Shown here: piece after piece, positions 10,786 to 17,229 of the stretch
Layout: every line of letters begins with the position of its first letter
How positions within the stretch are numbered: the stretch's first letter is position 1
Source of the DNA: Chitinophagaceae bacterium
GTDB lineage: Bacteria > Bacteroidota > Bacteroidia > Chitinophagales > Chitinophagaceae
NCBI GenBank assembly: GCA_947455605.1
Contig: CANGOX010000019.1
Coordinates: 1 to 41,560 of the forward strand
Reading direction: 5' to 3'
Length of the DNA: 41,560 nucleotides
Notes under the pieces: generated by a model
What the model was told of the DNA's origin: nothing
Seen by the model: the letters and a program-made list of their open reading frames with translations, nothing else
Databases searched by the model: none
Program-made: the position numbers and the translations under genes

Positions 10786-10817
10786 TGTGGAATTTATTAT
10801 GATTCTTTATATATTTA
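10786..10817 (+). promoter_or_regulatory. Candidate promoter for the small peptide gene
   Basis: TATATTTA at 10810-10817 fits the Bacteroidota -7 element TAnnTTTG except for the last base. A weak -33-like TGTG at 10786-10789 lies 20 bases upstream. The ATG follows at 10836. The peptide could also be cotranscribed with the sulfotransferase gene. Confidence 0.4.
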
Positions 10818-10835
10818 AGTCTAAATCCAAAACTA

Positions 10836-11039
10836 ATGACACAATTCACATTCAGAATCGCAGACCTGGAAAAATTGATCCATGGCAAGAAAGGAAATCT
10901 TTTAGTAGAGATCGTAGACGGAAAACCCACTGCTAAAGTAGTAGCATCGGCTGGCGGACATCTTACTTTAGGTGCCGCAAGTGATGGGGGTGATGATGCA
11001 ACCGTTGAAGGATGTCCTTATCCTCCAGGTTGTAATTAA
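10836..11039 (+). CDS. Small peptide with Cys-bracketed Pro/Tyr C-terminus (putative peptide precursor)
   Basis: A 67-residue protein of no family I recognise. Residues 1-35 are charged and amphipathic (FRIADLEKLIHGKKGNLLVEI) with no signal peptide. Residues 38-58 are Gly/Ala/Asp rich and contain two double-glycine sites, at 40-41 and 51-52. The C-terminus is GCPYPPGCN, with Cys60, Tyr62 and Cys66. A leader-like N-terminus, Gly-Gly sites and a short Cys-containing end are the layout of a ribosomally made modified peptide, but no maturase or exporter is next to it. It lies between an arylsulfotransferase-family gene and its own terminator. It may equally be a small non-modified protein of unknown role. 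Confidence 0.75.
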   Translation: MTQFTFRIADLEKLIHGKKGNLLVEIVDGKPTAKVVASAGGHLTLGAASDGGDDATVEGCPYPPGCN

Positions 11040-11069
11040 TCAGCAATGAGATATGTTTATGACCAGAGA

Positions 11070-11107
11070 AAGCTCACGCATCGGAATAAGAAGCGTGGGC
11101 TTTTTTC
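11070..11107 (+). terminator. Terminator of the small peptide gene
   Basis: The hairpin pairs AGCTCACGC (11071-11079) with GCGTGGGCT (11093-11101), containing one G-T pair, and is followed by a run of T residues to 11106. It begins 31 bases after the peptide stop. Confidence 0.75.
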
Positions 11108-11157
11108 TTAAATCCTTTCGCTGTGCGCTGTTTAACATAAAAGTTAGTTATCGGATT
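11091..11157 (+). repeat. Left copy of a diverged direct repeat
   Basis: This stretch, beginning AAGCGTGGG then a T-tract, and containing TTTAACATAA near 11131, aligns with 11814-11877. By eye the copies agree at roughly three quarters of positions with a few small gaps. They flank the two-ORF module at 11257-11779. Confidence 0.7.
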
Positions 11158-11172
11158 AGCCCATTTCCTTTG

Positions 11173-11244
11173 TATTCCCCCTTGTTGGTTTCCAAATGTA
11201 GGGATTTTTGTGCGAAGGTATTTGGAAACCAACAAGGGGGAATA
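11173..11244. repeat. 25-bp perfect inverted repeat
   Basis: Arms 11173-11197 and 11220-11244 are perfect reverse complements (core CCCCCTTGTTGGTTTCCAAA) around a 22-base spacer. The outer flanks also pair partly (GCCCAT on the left with ATGGGC on the right). The repeat sits just upstream of the short plus-strand ORF at 11257. It is not followed by a T-run, so a simple terminator is unlikely. It may be a recombination site, an operator or a transposon remnant. Confidence 0.85.
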
Positions 11245-11256
11245 ACTAAAAAGGGT

Positions 11257-11544
11257 ATGGGCGGTTACTATAACTCTATATTATGTTATTTGCAAGGGCT
11301 GTGGTTTTCTTTTTTTAAATTTTGCGTTAGCTTAAAAAAAGAAAATGGATGGCTAAAAGGATTAAGAAAAAAAAGAATAGCAGAGCGAGTTGAAAACGAG
11401 CCTAATACTCTCATCATTAAGCTTTCTAAATTACTGAACAGCCCAATTATAACAGATGCTTACAAACAGCACATTAAGGATGTTATAAAAGATATTCAGG
11501 AAGGTTCGCCACTTGACCTTTACTTAAAAGATTGGAAAGTATAG
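11257..11544 (+). CDS. Small hypothetical protein, plus strand of convergent overlapping pair
   Basis: A 95-residue ORF beginning MGGYYNSILCYLQG. The longer open frame from 11053 runs through the terminator and the inverted repeat, so the later ATG is preferred. Residues 1-30 are hydrophobic and aromatic. Residues 35-48 are basic (LRKKRIAER). The C-terminal half (LIIKLSKLLNSPIITDAYK, then IKDVIKDIQEGSPLDLYL) looks like a helical protein. No family is recognised. It overlaps the 3' end of the opposing ORF by 62 bases; one or both may be real. An ATG in another frame at 11350 gives only a 14-codon ORF, so a decayed start is possible. Confidence 0.4.
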   Translation: MGGYYNSILCYLQGLWFSFFKFCVSLKKENGWLKGLRKKRIAERVENEPNTLIIKLSKLLNSPIITDAYKQHIKDVIKDIQEGSPLDLYLKDWKV

Positions 11545-11779
11545 GCTTTAATCTAATTAATAGCTGTTTATTGTACGGCTGGAAGTTTTCATATAAAAAC
11601 CCAATTAAAGCGTTAGCGTGGTCTATATATTGAGAAACTGTGTAATGGTCAATATGCTTTCTATCTAATTTACTGTAAAATGATTTTCCTAGTTCCAACT
11701 CATTGCCTAAGTCAATTACTATTCGCATAGTGTCAGAATCTTTATATCTTTCTATTATCCCATCGACCGTGTATATCAT
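11483..11779 (-). CDS. Small hypothetical protein, minus strand of convergent overlapping pair
   Basis: A 98-residue ORF with balanced, protein-like composition: MRIVIDLGNELELGKSFYSK, then KHIDHYTVSQYIDHANALIG and QLLIRLKPILSNLLSK. No signal peptide, membrane segment or known motif is seen. It faces the 11257 ORF tail to tail with a 62-base overlap. Both lie between the diverged direct repeats at 11091-11157 and 11814-11877, so they may form one inserted unit. Codon composition is AT-richer than in neighbouring genes. Function unknown; a toxin-antitoxin role cannot be supported because the two genes are not in an operon. Confidence 0.45.
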   Translation of the reverse strand: MIYTVDGIIERYKDSDTMRIVIDLGNELELGKSFYSKLDRKHIDHYTVSQYIDHANALIGFLYENFQPYNKQLLIRLKPILSNLLSKGQVANLPEYLL

Positions 11780-11813
11780 TCTCTAAAATACCCATCCTCA
11801 CCGATAAAAAGAA

Positions 11814-11877
11814 GAAGCGTGGGTTTTTTCTTAATACTTTTCGTGCGGCATTTAACATAATATTAATTATAGGATAA
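11814..11877 (+). repeat. Right copy of the diverged direct repeat
   Basis: Partner of 11091-11157. It keeps AAGCGTGGG with a T-tract, GTGCGGC and TTTAACATAA. Unlike the left copy it has lost a clear upstream hairpin arm, so it is unlikely to terminate well. Confidence 0.65.
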
Positions 11878-11959
11878 ATTGTGAATATCATTTTTAGGTC
11901 CCGGAGTGAAGTAACCCATTGATAATCTTACATTTGATACCGATATCAATTCCCCCCAG

Positions 11960-13087
11960 ATGGTATTGTATACCAGATACCTATTGCTCTTCATCATTGC
12001 CTGCTTACTGTTTGCCTGCGGTAAAACAGCAACAGAACCTTTGCCTGATCCCATCTATCCAAGATTGAATGTAAAAGATTTTGGTGCCAAGGGCGATGGA
12101 TTTACGAATGATGATACAGCCATCAGCCGGGCCTTACGGGCAGCCAATGAAAAAAAATTACCCTTATTCTTTCCTGCCGGTAAATACCTCGCCAGGATCA
12201 TTTTACCAAACGACAGTCTCACCATCTTTGGTGAAAAAGCCAGAGGCCGTTTTTTCGACAGCTCCGGTACAGTGATCCTGGGTCTGCTCAATTGTAACCT
12301 GAAAAAACATATCCGCATTTCGGATCTATCCATTGATGCCAGGGACCGTTTATTACCATCAGATGATGCTGCGCTAACTTCCGGTGCAATACCCGGCAAC
12401 CAACCACTGGATCATACATTTTCAAATATTGCCATTATGGGAAACGGATACAATGCGTTTAAACACGGTATACTCTGTTTCTCCGGCTCAGGCATTCAAA
12501 TGAACAATATCTATGTGAATTCCTTTTATCACGGAATTGCCCTACGCTGCAGTAATGCGGCTTTGTCTGAAATTTCAACTGATTACTGCGGTTTTACCTC
12601 CATTGTGGTAAAATCGGCAGATTCATTAAATGAAAATGCCCAAAATATTTCTATCCGGCGAGTTTCGATGTACGGCGACAAAATAGATCCTTTTAAACGC
12701 GCCGGTGTGATCCTGATCATATCCTATAATGCAAAGAGTATTACAGAAAATATAACGGTAGATAGTGTATCCTCCGTTAACGGTGGTGTTGGAGCTGTAA
12801 ATGTGCAACAGGATTCAGGTCAGGTGAGAAATATCAGTATCGCTAATTGCTTTGCCTGGAATTGTGGCGACAGAACAACCAGGGCCGCTTATGATATCTA
12901 TGGCGGCACCAATATTACTTATACCAACTGTAATACAGTAAAATGTGCCGGAGTGGGCTTTCGTTCCTCCCATAACCCGGTTAATCTGGTGGTGAGGTCC
13001 TGTAACGAATCACAAAGTCTTTATTCCTGGATGGGTACCTATCAATACCTGCAATTAAATGGCACAGAGATCTATCGTGGGTATTAA
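11960..13087 (+). CDS. Pectate-lyase-superfamily beta-helix lipoprotein
   Basis: A 375-residue lipoprotein with a signal peptide ending at the lipobox LLFAC (Cys20). After a short linker, residues about 36-60 read LNVKDFGAKGDGFTNDDTAI, the signature start of right-handed beta-helix proteins of the pectate lyase 3 / glycosyl hydrolase 28 type. The rest has repeated short strands rich in Asn, Ser and Gly (IRISDLSIDARD, NIYVNSFYHGIALRCSNAAL, NISIANCFAWNCGD) consistent with a parallel beta-helix. The substrate is probably a polysaccharide, but the catalytic residues cannot be assigned. It is exposed at a membrane surface. The gene stands alone and converges on the kinase gene. Confidence 0.8.
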   Translation: MVLYTRYLLLFIIACLLFACGKTATEPLPDPIYPRLNVKDFGAKGDGFTNDDTAISRALRAANEKKLPLFFPAGKYLARIILPNDSLTIFGEKARGRFFDSSGTVILGLLNCNLKKHIRISDLSIDARDRLLPSDDAALTSGAIPGNQPLDHTFSNIAIMGNGYNAFKHGILCFSGSGIQMNNIYVNSFYHGIALRCSNAALSEISTDYCGFTSIVVKSADSLNENAQNISIRRVSMYGDKIDPFKRAGVILIISYNAKSITENITVDSVSSVNGGVGAVNVQQDSGQVRNISIANCFAWNCGDRTTRAAYDIYGGTNITYTNCNTVKCAGVGFRSSHNPVNLVVRSCNESQSLYSWMGTYQYLQLNGTEIYRGY

Positions 13088-13102
13088 TGCTACTATATAA
13101 TA

Positions 13103-14128
13103 TTATACGGCTTCCTGCAATGCTTCCAGCAAACAGATCTGATTCGCCGCCCGCACAAAATTATGTCCGGTATACCGGCTTCCGTAATAAGTGTCATTAT
13201 TCAGATGATCCGTCAGGAACCGCAGCGCCTGCATATAGATCAACATCTCACCGGCAAACCAAAAATGATCTTTTTCAAAACCGGTCAATGCATCTTTCAT
13301 GGTAGCCAGGTAACCTTTTTGAATGGCTTCCAGAAAAGGTTTACGGATGCTGATCCTGTTCAGATCTTTCTCTTCTTCAGACACAGGACAAACATAGGTC
13401 CTGATCATATCACCCACATCACTTAAGAAGAATCCGGGCATCACCGTGTCAAGATCGATCACACAAATACCTTTTTGCTCATTATCAAATAGAATATTAC
13501 TGATTTTTGTATCATGATGCGTCACTCTTAGCCTTGCTTCCGGGTTTTTCACAAAGGATTCAAATCGATCAACGATTCCCGACTTTGCTTTTAATACGGC
13601 GATCTCATGTGTAGATTCCTTGATCCTTTCCGGGTTGCCATGCTGTAATGACGCTTCAAATTGCAGGTACCGTAAACTCAGGTTATGGAAATCCGGTAAG
13701 GTAATCTTTAAGTTCCCGGCATCAAACCCTTTTAATAAAGAAGTAAATAAGCCAAACTGGTTAGCGGCTTCAAAAGCCTGCTCCGGTGTTTCCACTACAT
13801 CAATCGTATGCGAACCGGGTACCCAGTTAAATACCCGGTAAAAATGCCCGTCCTGCACCACCAATGAATTCCCTTCCCTGGTCTTAACCGGAGCCGTAAA
13901 GAGGTATTCGGGTGCGTTCATTGAAAGATAATCAGATAACCTGTTCAGATTCTCATCGATCTGTTCCGGATGTTTGAACACATGACTGTTCACTTCCTGT
14001 AATAAATAGATACGCCCATCGGCCTCAACCTGAAAGGTATGATTGATCAATCCCGATGCCACAGGCCTGAAAACAGCGTTTTCCCAGCCGTATAATTGTT
14101 CTATCGTTTGTTGAAGGGATGTTTCCAT
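13103..14128 (-). CDS. N-acetylhexosamine 1-kinase-like phosphotransferase (APH fold)
   Basis: A 341-residue cytoplasmic kinase of the aminoglycoside phosphotransferase fold. The pattern closely follows bifidobacterial NahK: an N-terminal GLINHTFQVEADGRIYLLQEVN segment, the catalytic loop RVTHHDTKISNILFD, the metal-binding VIDLDTVMPG, then DVGDMIRTY, and a late LRFLTDHLNNDTYY. NahK phosphorylates GlcNAc or GalNAc at C1. The start at 14128 (METSLQQ) is chosen because the 20 upstream residues are atypical and another ATG is available. The gene lies next to a divergently transcribed cluster containing a glycosylasparaginase, which fits use of released amino sugar. The substrate is inferred. Confidence 0.75.
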   Translation of the reverse strand: METSLQQTIEQLYGWENAVFRPVASGLINHTFQVEADGRIYLLQEVNSHVFKHPEQIDENLNRLSDYLSMNAPEYLFTAPVKTREGNSLVVQDGHFYRVFNWVPGSHTIDVVETPEQAFEAANQFGLFTSLLKGFDAGNLKITLPDFHNLSLRYLQFEASLQHGNPERIKESTHEIAVLKAKSGIVDRFESFVKNPEARLRVTHHDTKISNILFDNEQKGICVIDLDTVMPGFFLSDVGDMIRTYVCPVSEEEKDLNRISIRKPFLEAIQKGYLATMKDALTGFEKDHFWFAGEMLIYMQALRFLTDHLNNDTYYGSRYTGHNFVRAANQICLLEALQEAV

Positions 14129-14342
14129 AACTGTAATGCAATTTATCTTATTCAACGATACAATTCTCCAAATGACTGTGGTTACCAATACGTAACTTTA
14201 GTATCGGCCTATGGAAAAAAGCGTTAAGCAAAAAACGATGCTGGGCTCTGCAAAAAGCTTTTCCGCACCTTTGTTCTGATAATGAACAACAGCTGATTAG
14301 AAATCCTACATCAAAATATATCTAACCTTACTAAAATTTGCT

Positions 14343-14648
14343 ATGAAAGAATACGATAACCTCCTCGATGCTCTCTCCGACCTCAAGAGCCGAGGCTACA
14401 CTACCGATTTCAATATTGCGTTCGACAGTATTGCCTGCAGCCAATCCGGTAAAGCCCTCTCCCCTGCCCAATTTGAGATCGTTGAACACCATCGTTTTGA
14501 AGGCGATACAGACCCCGATAATTCCAGCGTATTATATGTAATTCAATCGAAGGAAGGCAGCATGAAAGGTGTACTCGTCAATGCCTACGGCGTATATAGT
14601 GATGCCATGAGCGACGAGATGATACAGAAGCTGAAGATGCATGAGTAA
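14343..14648 (+). CDS. Conserved small protein of unknown function
   Basis: A 101-residue soluble protein. It opens with YDNLLDALSDLKSRGYTTDF, followed by IVEHHRFEGDTDPDNSSVLY and GVLVNAYGVYSDAMSDEMI. This arrangement is familiar from small Bacteroidota proteins often labelled as phosphoribosylpyrophosphate synthetase. No PRPP-binding motif is present, so that label is not supported. No signal peptide or catalytic motif is visible. The ATG follows the AT-rich string CTAAAATTTG directly. Monocistronic judging from spacing. Confidence 0.8.
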   Translation: MKEYDNLLDALSDLKSRGYTTDFNIAFDSIACSQSGKALSPAQFEIVEHHRFEGDTDPDNSSVLYVIQSKEGSMKGVLVNAYGVYSDAMSDEMIQKLKMHE

Positions 14649-14675
14649 GGGGTATTTGTAAAAATGGATAAAACA

Positions 14676-14783
14676 GTTAAAGAGGTTACATTAGTATAGA
14701 AAGTATAGAACCTTTCTGTAAACTTAACCGATTTTACTTATTTTACCTTTTCTAACACCTTTAACTATTTTAACCTCTTTAAC
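14676..14783. repeat. Word-repeat inverted array
   Basis: The 156-base gap before the glycosylasparaginase gene is built from variants of TTTAAC and TTTTACC. A perfect 13-base inverted pair links 14676-14688 (GTTAAAGAGGTTA) and 14771-14783. It could form a long hairpin in the leader of the next gene. Confidence 0.65.
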
Positions 14784-14804
14784 CACTTTAACCAACCAGC
14801 TCCC

Positions 14805-15827
14805 ATGCTTCACAGAAGAAAATTCTTACAACTGGGTTCCCTCGGACTCTCAACCTTTTCTTTCTCTTCTTTTACATCCCCCAAAGCAGCCACCCGCAAA
14901 CCGATCGTGATCTCAACATGGAAAGAAGGAATTGCAGCCAATAATGCAGCCTGGAAAGTATTACGTTCCGGAGGGCGTGCATTGGACGCTGTTGAACAGG
15001 GTGTGATGGTAACAGAATCATCGCAGAACTGTTGTGTGGGTTTGGGTGCCAATCCTGATAGGGATGGCTATGTTACGCTCGATTCCTGCATTATGGATGA
15101 ACATGCCAATTGCGGCAGTGTAGCTTTTCTGGAACGCATCAAACACCCGGTATCCGTGGCCCGGAGGGTAATGGAAAAAACACCGCATGTGATGCTGGTA
15201 GGCTCCGGTGCGCAACAGTTTGCCGTATCGGAAGGGTTCCCTTTAGAACCCCAGGGGTTATCACAAGACGCAGAAAAAGCCTACAAGCAATGGTTGCAGA
15301 AAAGCGAATACAAACCGGTGATCAATATTGAGAATTCGGGTAATCAAAAGCAAACCGCTTTTGCACCCAATAAATTAGCGAATGGAGACTGGAACCATGA
15401 TACCATCGGTATGGTAGCCATGGATGCCAATGGCAATTTGAGCGGCAGCTGTACAACCAGTGGAATGGGTTTTAAAATGCGTGGCAGACTGGGCGACTCT
15501 CCCATCATTGGCGCGGGATTATTTGTAGACAATGAAATAGGTGCAGCAACAGCAACAGGTCAGGGTGAAGATGTGATCCGCATCTGTGGTTCACATCTGG
15601 TGGTTGAACTGATGCGTCAGGGATTATCCCCTGAGAATGCGTGTAAGAAAGCAGTAGAAAGAATCATTAAAATAAAAGGTGCAGGAGCAAAAGATATACA
15701 GGTGGGTTTTATTGCCATTAACAAGCAGGGTGAATATGGGGGGTATTGTATCCAGAAAGGATTCGACTTTGCGGTATGTTATGCAGACGATAAGAACTTT
15801 ATGGTGGGTGGAAAATTCCTGATCTGA
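14805..15827 (+). CDS. N4-(beta-N-acetylglucosaminyl)-L-asparaginase (glycosylasparaginase), Tat-exported
   Basis: An Ntn-hydrolase of 340 residues that splits GlcNAc-asparagine, the remnant of N-glycoproteins, into aspartate and amino-GlcNAc. The N-terminus MLHRRKFLQLGSLG carries a twin-arginine motif, so the enzyme is probably exported folded to the periplasm. The nucleophile is Thr200 in NHDTIGMVAMDANG; autoproteolysis between Asp199 and Thr200 would give the alpha and beta chains. Substrate-binding motifs include MRGRLGDSPIIGAG and ATATGQGED. The downstream CutC-family gene begins 15 bases after the stop, and a HEAT-like gene follows, suggesting an operon. Classification as glycosylasparaginase and not isoaspartyl peptidase rests on these motifs. 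Confidence 0.9.
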   Translation: MLHRRKFLQLGSLGLSTFSFSSFTSPKAATRKPIVISTWKEGIAANNAAWKVLRSGGRALDAVEQGVMVTESSQNCCVGLGANPDRDGYVTLDSCIMDEHANCGSVAFLERIKHPVSVARRVMEKTPHVMLVGSGAQQFAVSEGFPLEPQGLSQDAEKAYKQWLQKSEYKPVINIENSGNQKQTAFAPNKLANGDWNHDTIGMVAMDANGNLSGSCTTSGMGFKMRGRLGDSPIIGAGLFVDNEIGAATATGQGEDVIRICGSHLVVELMRQGLSPENACKKAVERIIKIKGAGAKDIQVGFIAINKQGEYGGYCIQKGFDFAVCYADDKNFMVGGKFLI

Positions 15828-15842
15828 AAAAACTGAGTTTAC

Positions 15843-16553
15843 ATGTTATTAGAAATATGCGTCTTTAATACAGCTACGGCCATCGCTGCCGAAAAAGCAG
15901 GTGCAGACAGGATAGAGTTGTGCGAGAATTATGCAAATGGCGGCACCACTCCTTCCTATGGTTATCTGAAAAACGTAAGAGAGAAGATCGGTATTCCGGT
16001 GTTCCCGATGATCCGTCCGAGAGGGGGTGATTATTTTCATTCTTCAGATGAGATAGACATTATCCGTAAAGATATTCTGCTCTGTAAAGAACTTGGATTT
16101 GAGGGTGTGGTATTTGGATTATTGAATCAGGATGGTTCTATCGATAAAGAGAATACAGCCCGTCTGGTAGAAGCTGCCTATCCGCTGGAAGTTACGTTCC
16201 ACAGGGCTTTCGACAGATGTATCCATCCATTTGAAGCTTTGGAAACATTGATTGCATGTGGTTGTAACCGCATCCTGACCAGTGGCCAGGAGCCCAGGGT
16301 TACCGAAGGCTTACAAATGGTGAAACAATTGGTAGAGAAAGCAGATGGCCGCATCATTATCATGCCCGGCAGCGGACTCAACAGTTCCAATGTAGCCACC
16401 ATAATTGCCACAGCGGGTGTAACTGAAGTGCATACTTCTGCGAGAATAAGAATACCCTCTGCCACAAAATTCAGAAATGAAAAAATGCCGGAAGATTTTG
16501 ATATGGATTTTGTAGATGCAACAGAGATCCAAAAGATCAAAGCACAATTTTGA
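15843..16553 (+). CDS. cutC: CutC-family protein
   Basis: A 236-residue TIM-barrel protein of the CutC family. Characteristic segments are LEICVFN, EKAGADRIELCENYANGGTTPSYG, VFPMIRPRGGDY, FHRAFDR, RILTSGQE and IMPGSGLN. CutC has been named for copper homeostasis in E. coli, but its copper role is disputed and the true activity of the family is uncertain. Its place 15 bases behind a glycosylasparaginase suggests a link with amino-sugar breakdown. Cytoplasmic; no signal peptide. Confidence 0.92.
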   Translation: MLLEICVFNTATAIAAEKAGADRIELCENYANGGTTPSYGYLKNVREKIGIPVFPMIRPRGGDYFHSSDEIDIIRKDILLCKELGFEGVVFGLLNQDGSIDKENTARLVEAAYPLEVTFHRAFDRCIHPFEALETLIACGCNRILTSGQEPRVTEGLQMVKQLVEKADGRIIIMPGSGLNSSNVATIIATAGVTEVHTSARIRIPSATKFRNEKMPEDFDMDFVDATEIQKIKAQF

Positions 16554-16561
16554 TTTAGTCC

Positions 16562-17083
16562 ATGATGCTTATCCGTGAAGAGATATTAAAAGAACATTCC
16601 AAAGAACAGGCAATGAAAATTGCCAACTATGCCTGTACTTCCCAAAAGCATTTTAAGGAGCTGATGAAATGTTTTATGAGCAATGAATACCGCGTTGCAC
16701 AAAGGGCCGCATGGAGTGTAAGCTGGGCCGCCAGAAAGCAACCGGAAATGATCAAACCCTATATCAAAGACCTGGTTTCACAAATGCAGCGATCGGATAT
16801 TCATCCGGCAGTTGTGAGAAATTCTGTACGGATACTTGAGCAGATAGAGATCCCGAAACAATTACATGGAGAAGTGATGAACACCTGTTTCGGTTTTATT
16901 GAAAACCCTGCAAGCCCCATCGCCGTTAAAGCTTTTTCATTAACCACACTTTACAACCTCACCAGATTTTATCCCGAGATCAAACAAGAACTCAAACTTA
17001 TTATTGAAGAGAGATGGGATACGGAAACGGCTGCATTCAGAGCGAGGGGAAAAAGGATATTGAAAGAAATGGAGAAACGTTAA
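16562..17083 (+). CDS. HEAT-repeat-like small protein
   Basis: A 173-residue, all-helical protein. Repeating units such as NEYRVAQRAAWSVSWAARK, HPAVVRNSVRILEQIEIP and SPIAVKAFSLTTLYNLTRFY look like HEAT or Armadillo-type repeats. No catalytic motif and no signal peptide, so a cytoplasmic binding protein is the best guess. It starts 8 bases after cutC and probably belongs to the same operon. An alternative start lies one codon later. Confidence 0.75.
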   Translation: MMLIREEILKEHSKEQAMKIANYACTSQKHFKELMKCFMSNEYRVAQRAAWSVSWAARKQPEMIKPYIKDLVSQMQRSDIHPAVVRNSVRILEQIEIPKQLHGEVMNTCFGFIENPASPIAVKAFSLTTLYNLTRFYPEIKQELKLIIEERWDTETAAFRARGKRILKEMEKR

Positions 17084-17142
17084 AACAGCTAACTCTGTGT
17101 AACGCTGATCCCCCGTGGCACCTGTTTTGCACAGAGAAAAAA

Positions 17143-17177
17143 AATGCCGCTGATGATCACAGACCAACAACGGCATT
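17143..17177 (+). terminator. Possible terminator of the asparaginase-cutC operon
   Basis: AATGCCG (17143-17149) pairs perfectly with CGGCATT (17171-17177) around a 21-base loop, and is flanked by an A-tract. The T-run on the right is poor. AT-rich tandem words (TTCTTAATT) follow up to the serA stop at 17230. Confidence 0.45.
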
Positions 17178-17229
17178 CCTGTTTCCCTTAATTCTTAATT
17201 TCTAATTCTTAATTTTTAATTATTAATTA

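Noticed and set aside
11053..11256. Longer open frame extending the small plus-strand ORF upstream
   Set aside because: It reads through the peptide terminator and the 25-bp inverted repeat and has no protein-like character, so the start at 11257 is preferred.
11110..11270. Resemblance of the palindrome region to an integron attC site (GTTTAAC near 11130)
   Set aside because: The matching right-hand GTTRRRY end is not found and no integrase is nearby, so the resemblance is taken as chance.
14211..14279. A 22-codon ORF starting MEKSVKQK between the kinase and the 101-residue gene
   Set aside because: Too short, and no supporting promoter or conservation can be judged.
14334..14342. TAAAATTTG directly before the 14343 start as a -7 element
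   Set aside because: It would leave no leader, and TAnnTTTG is not met exactly.
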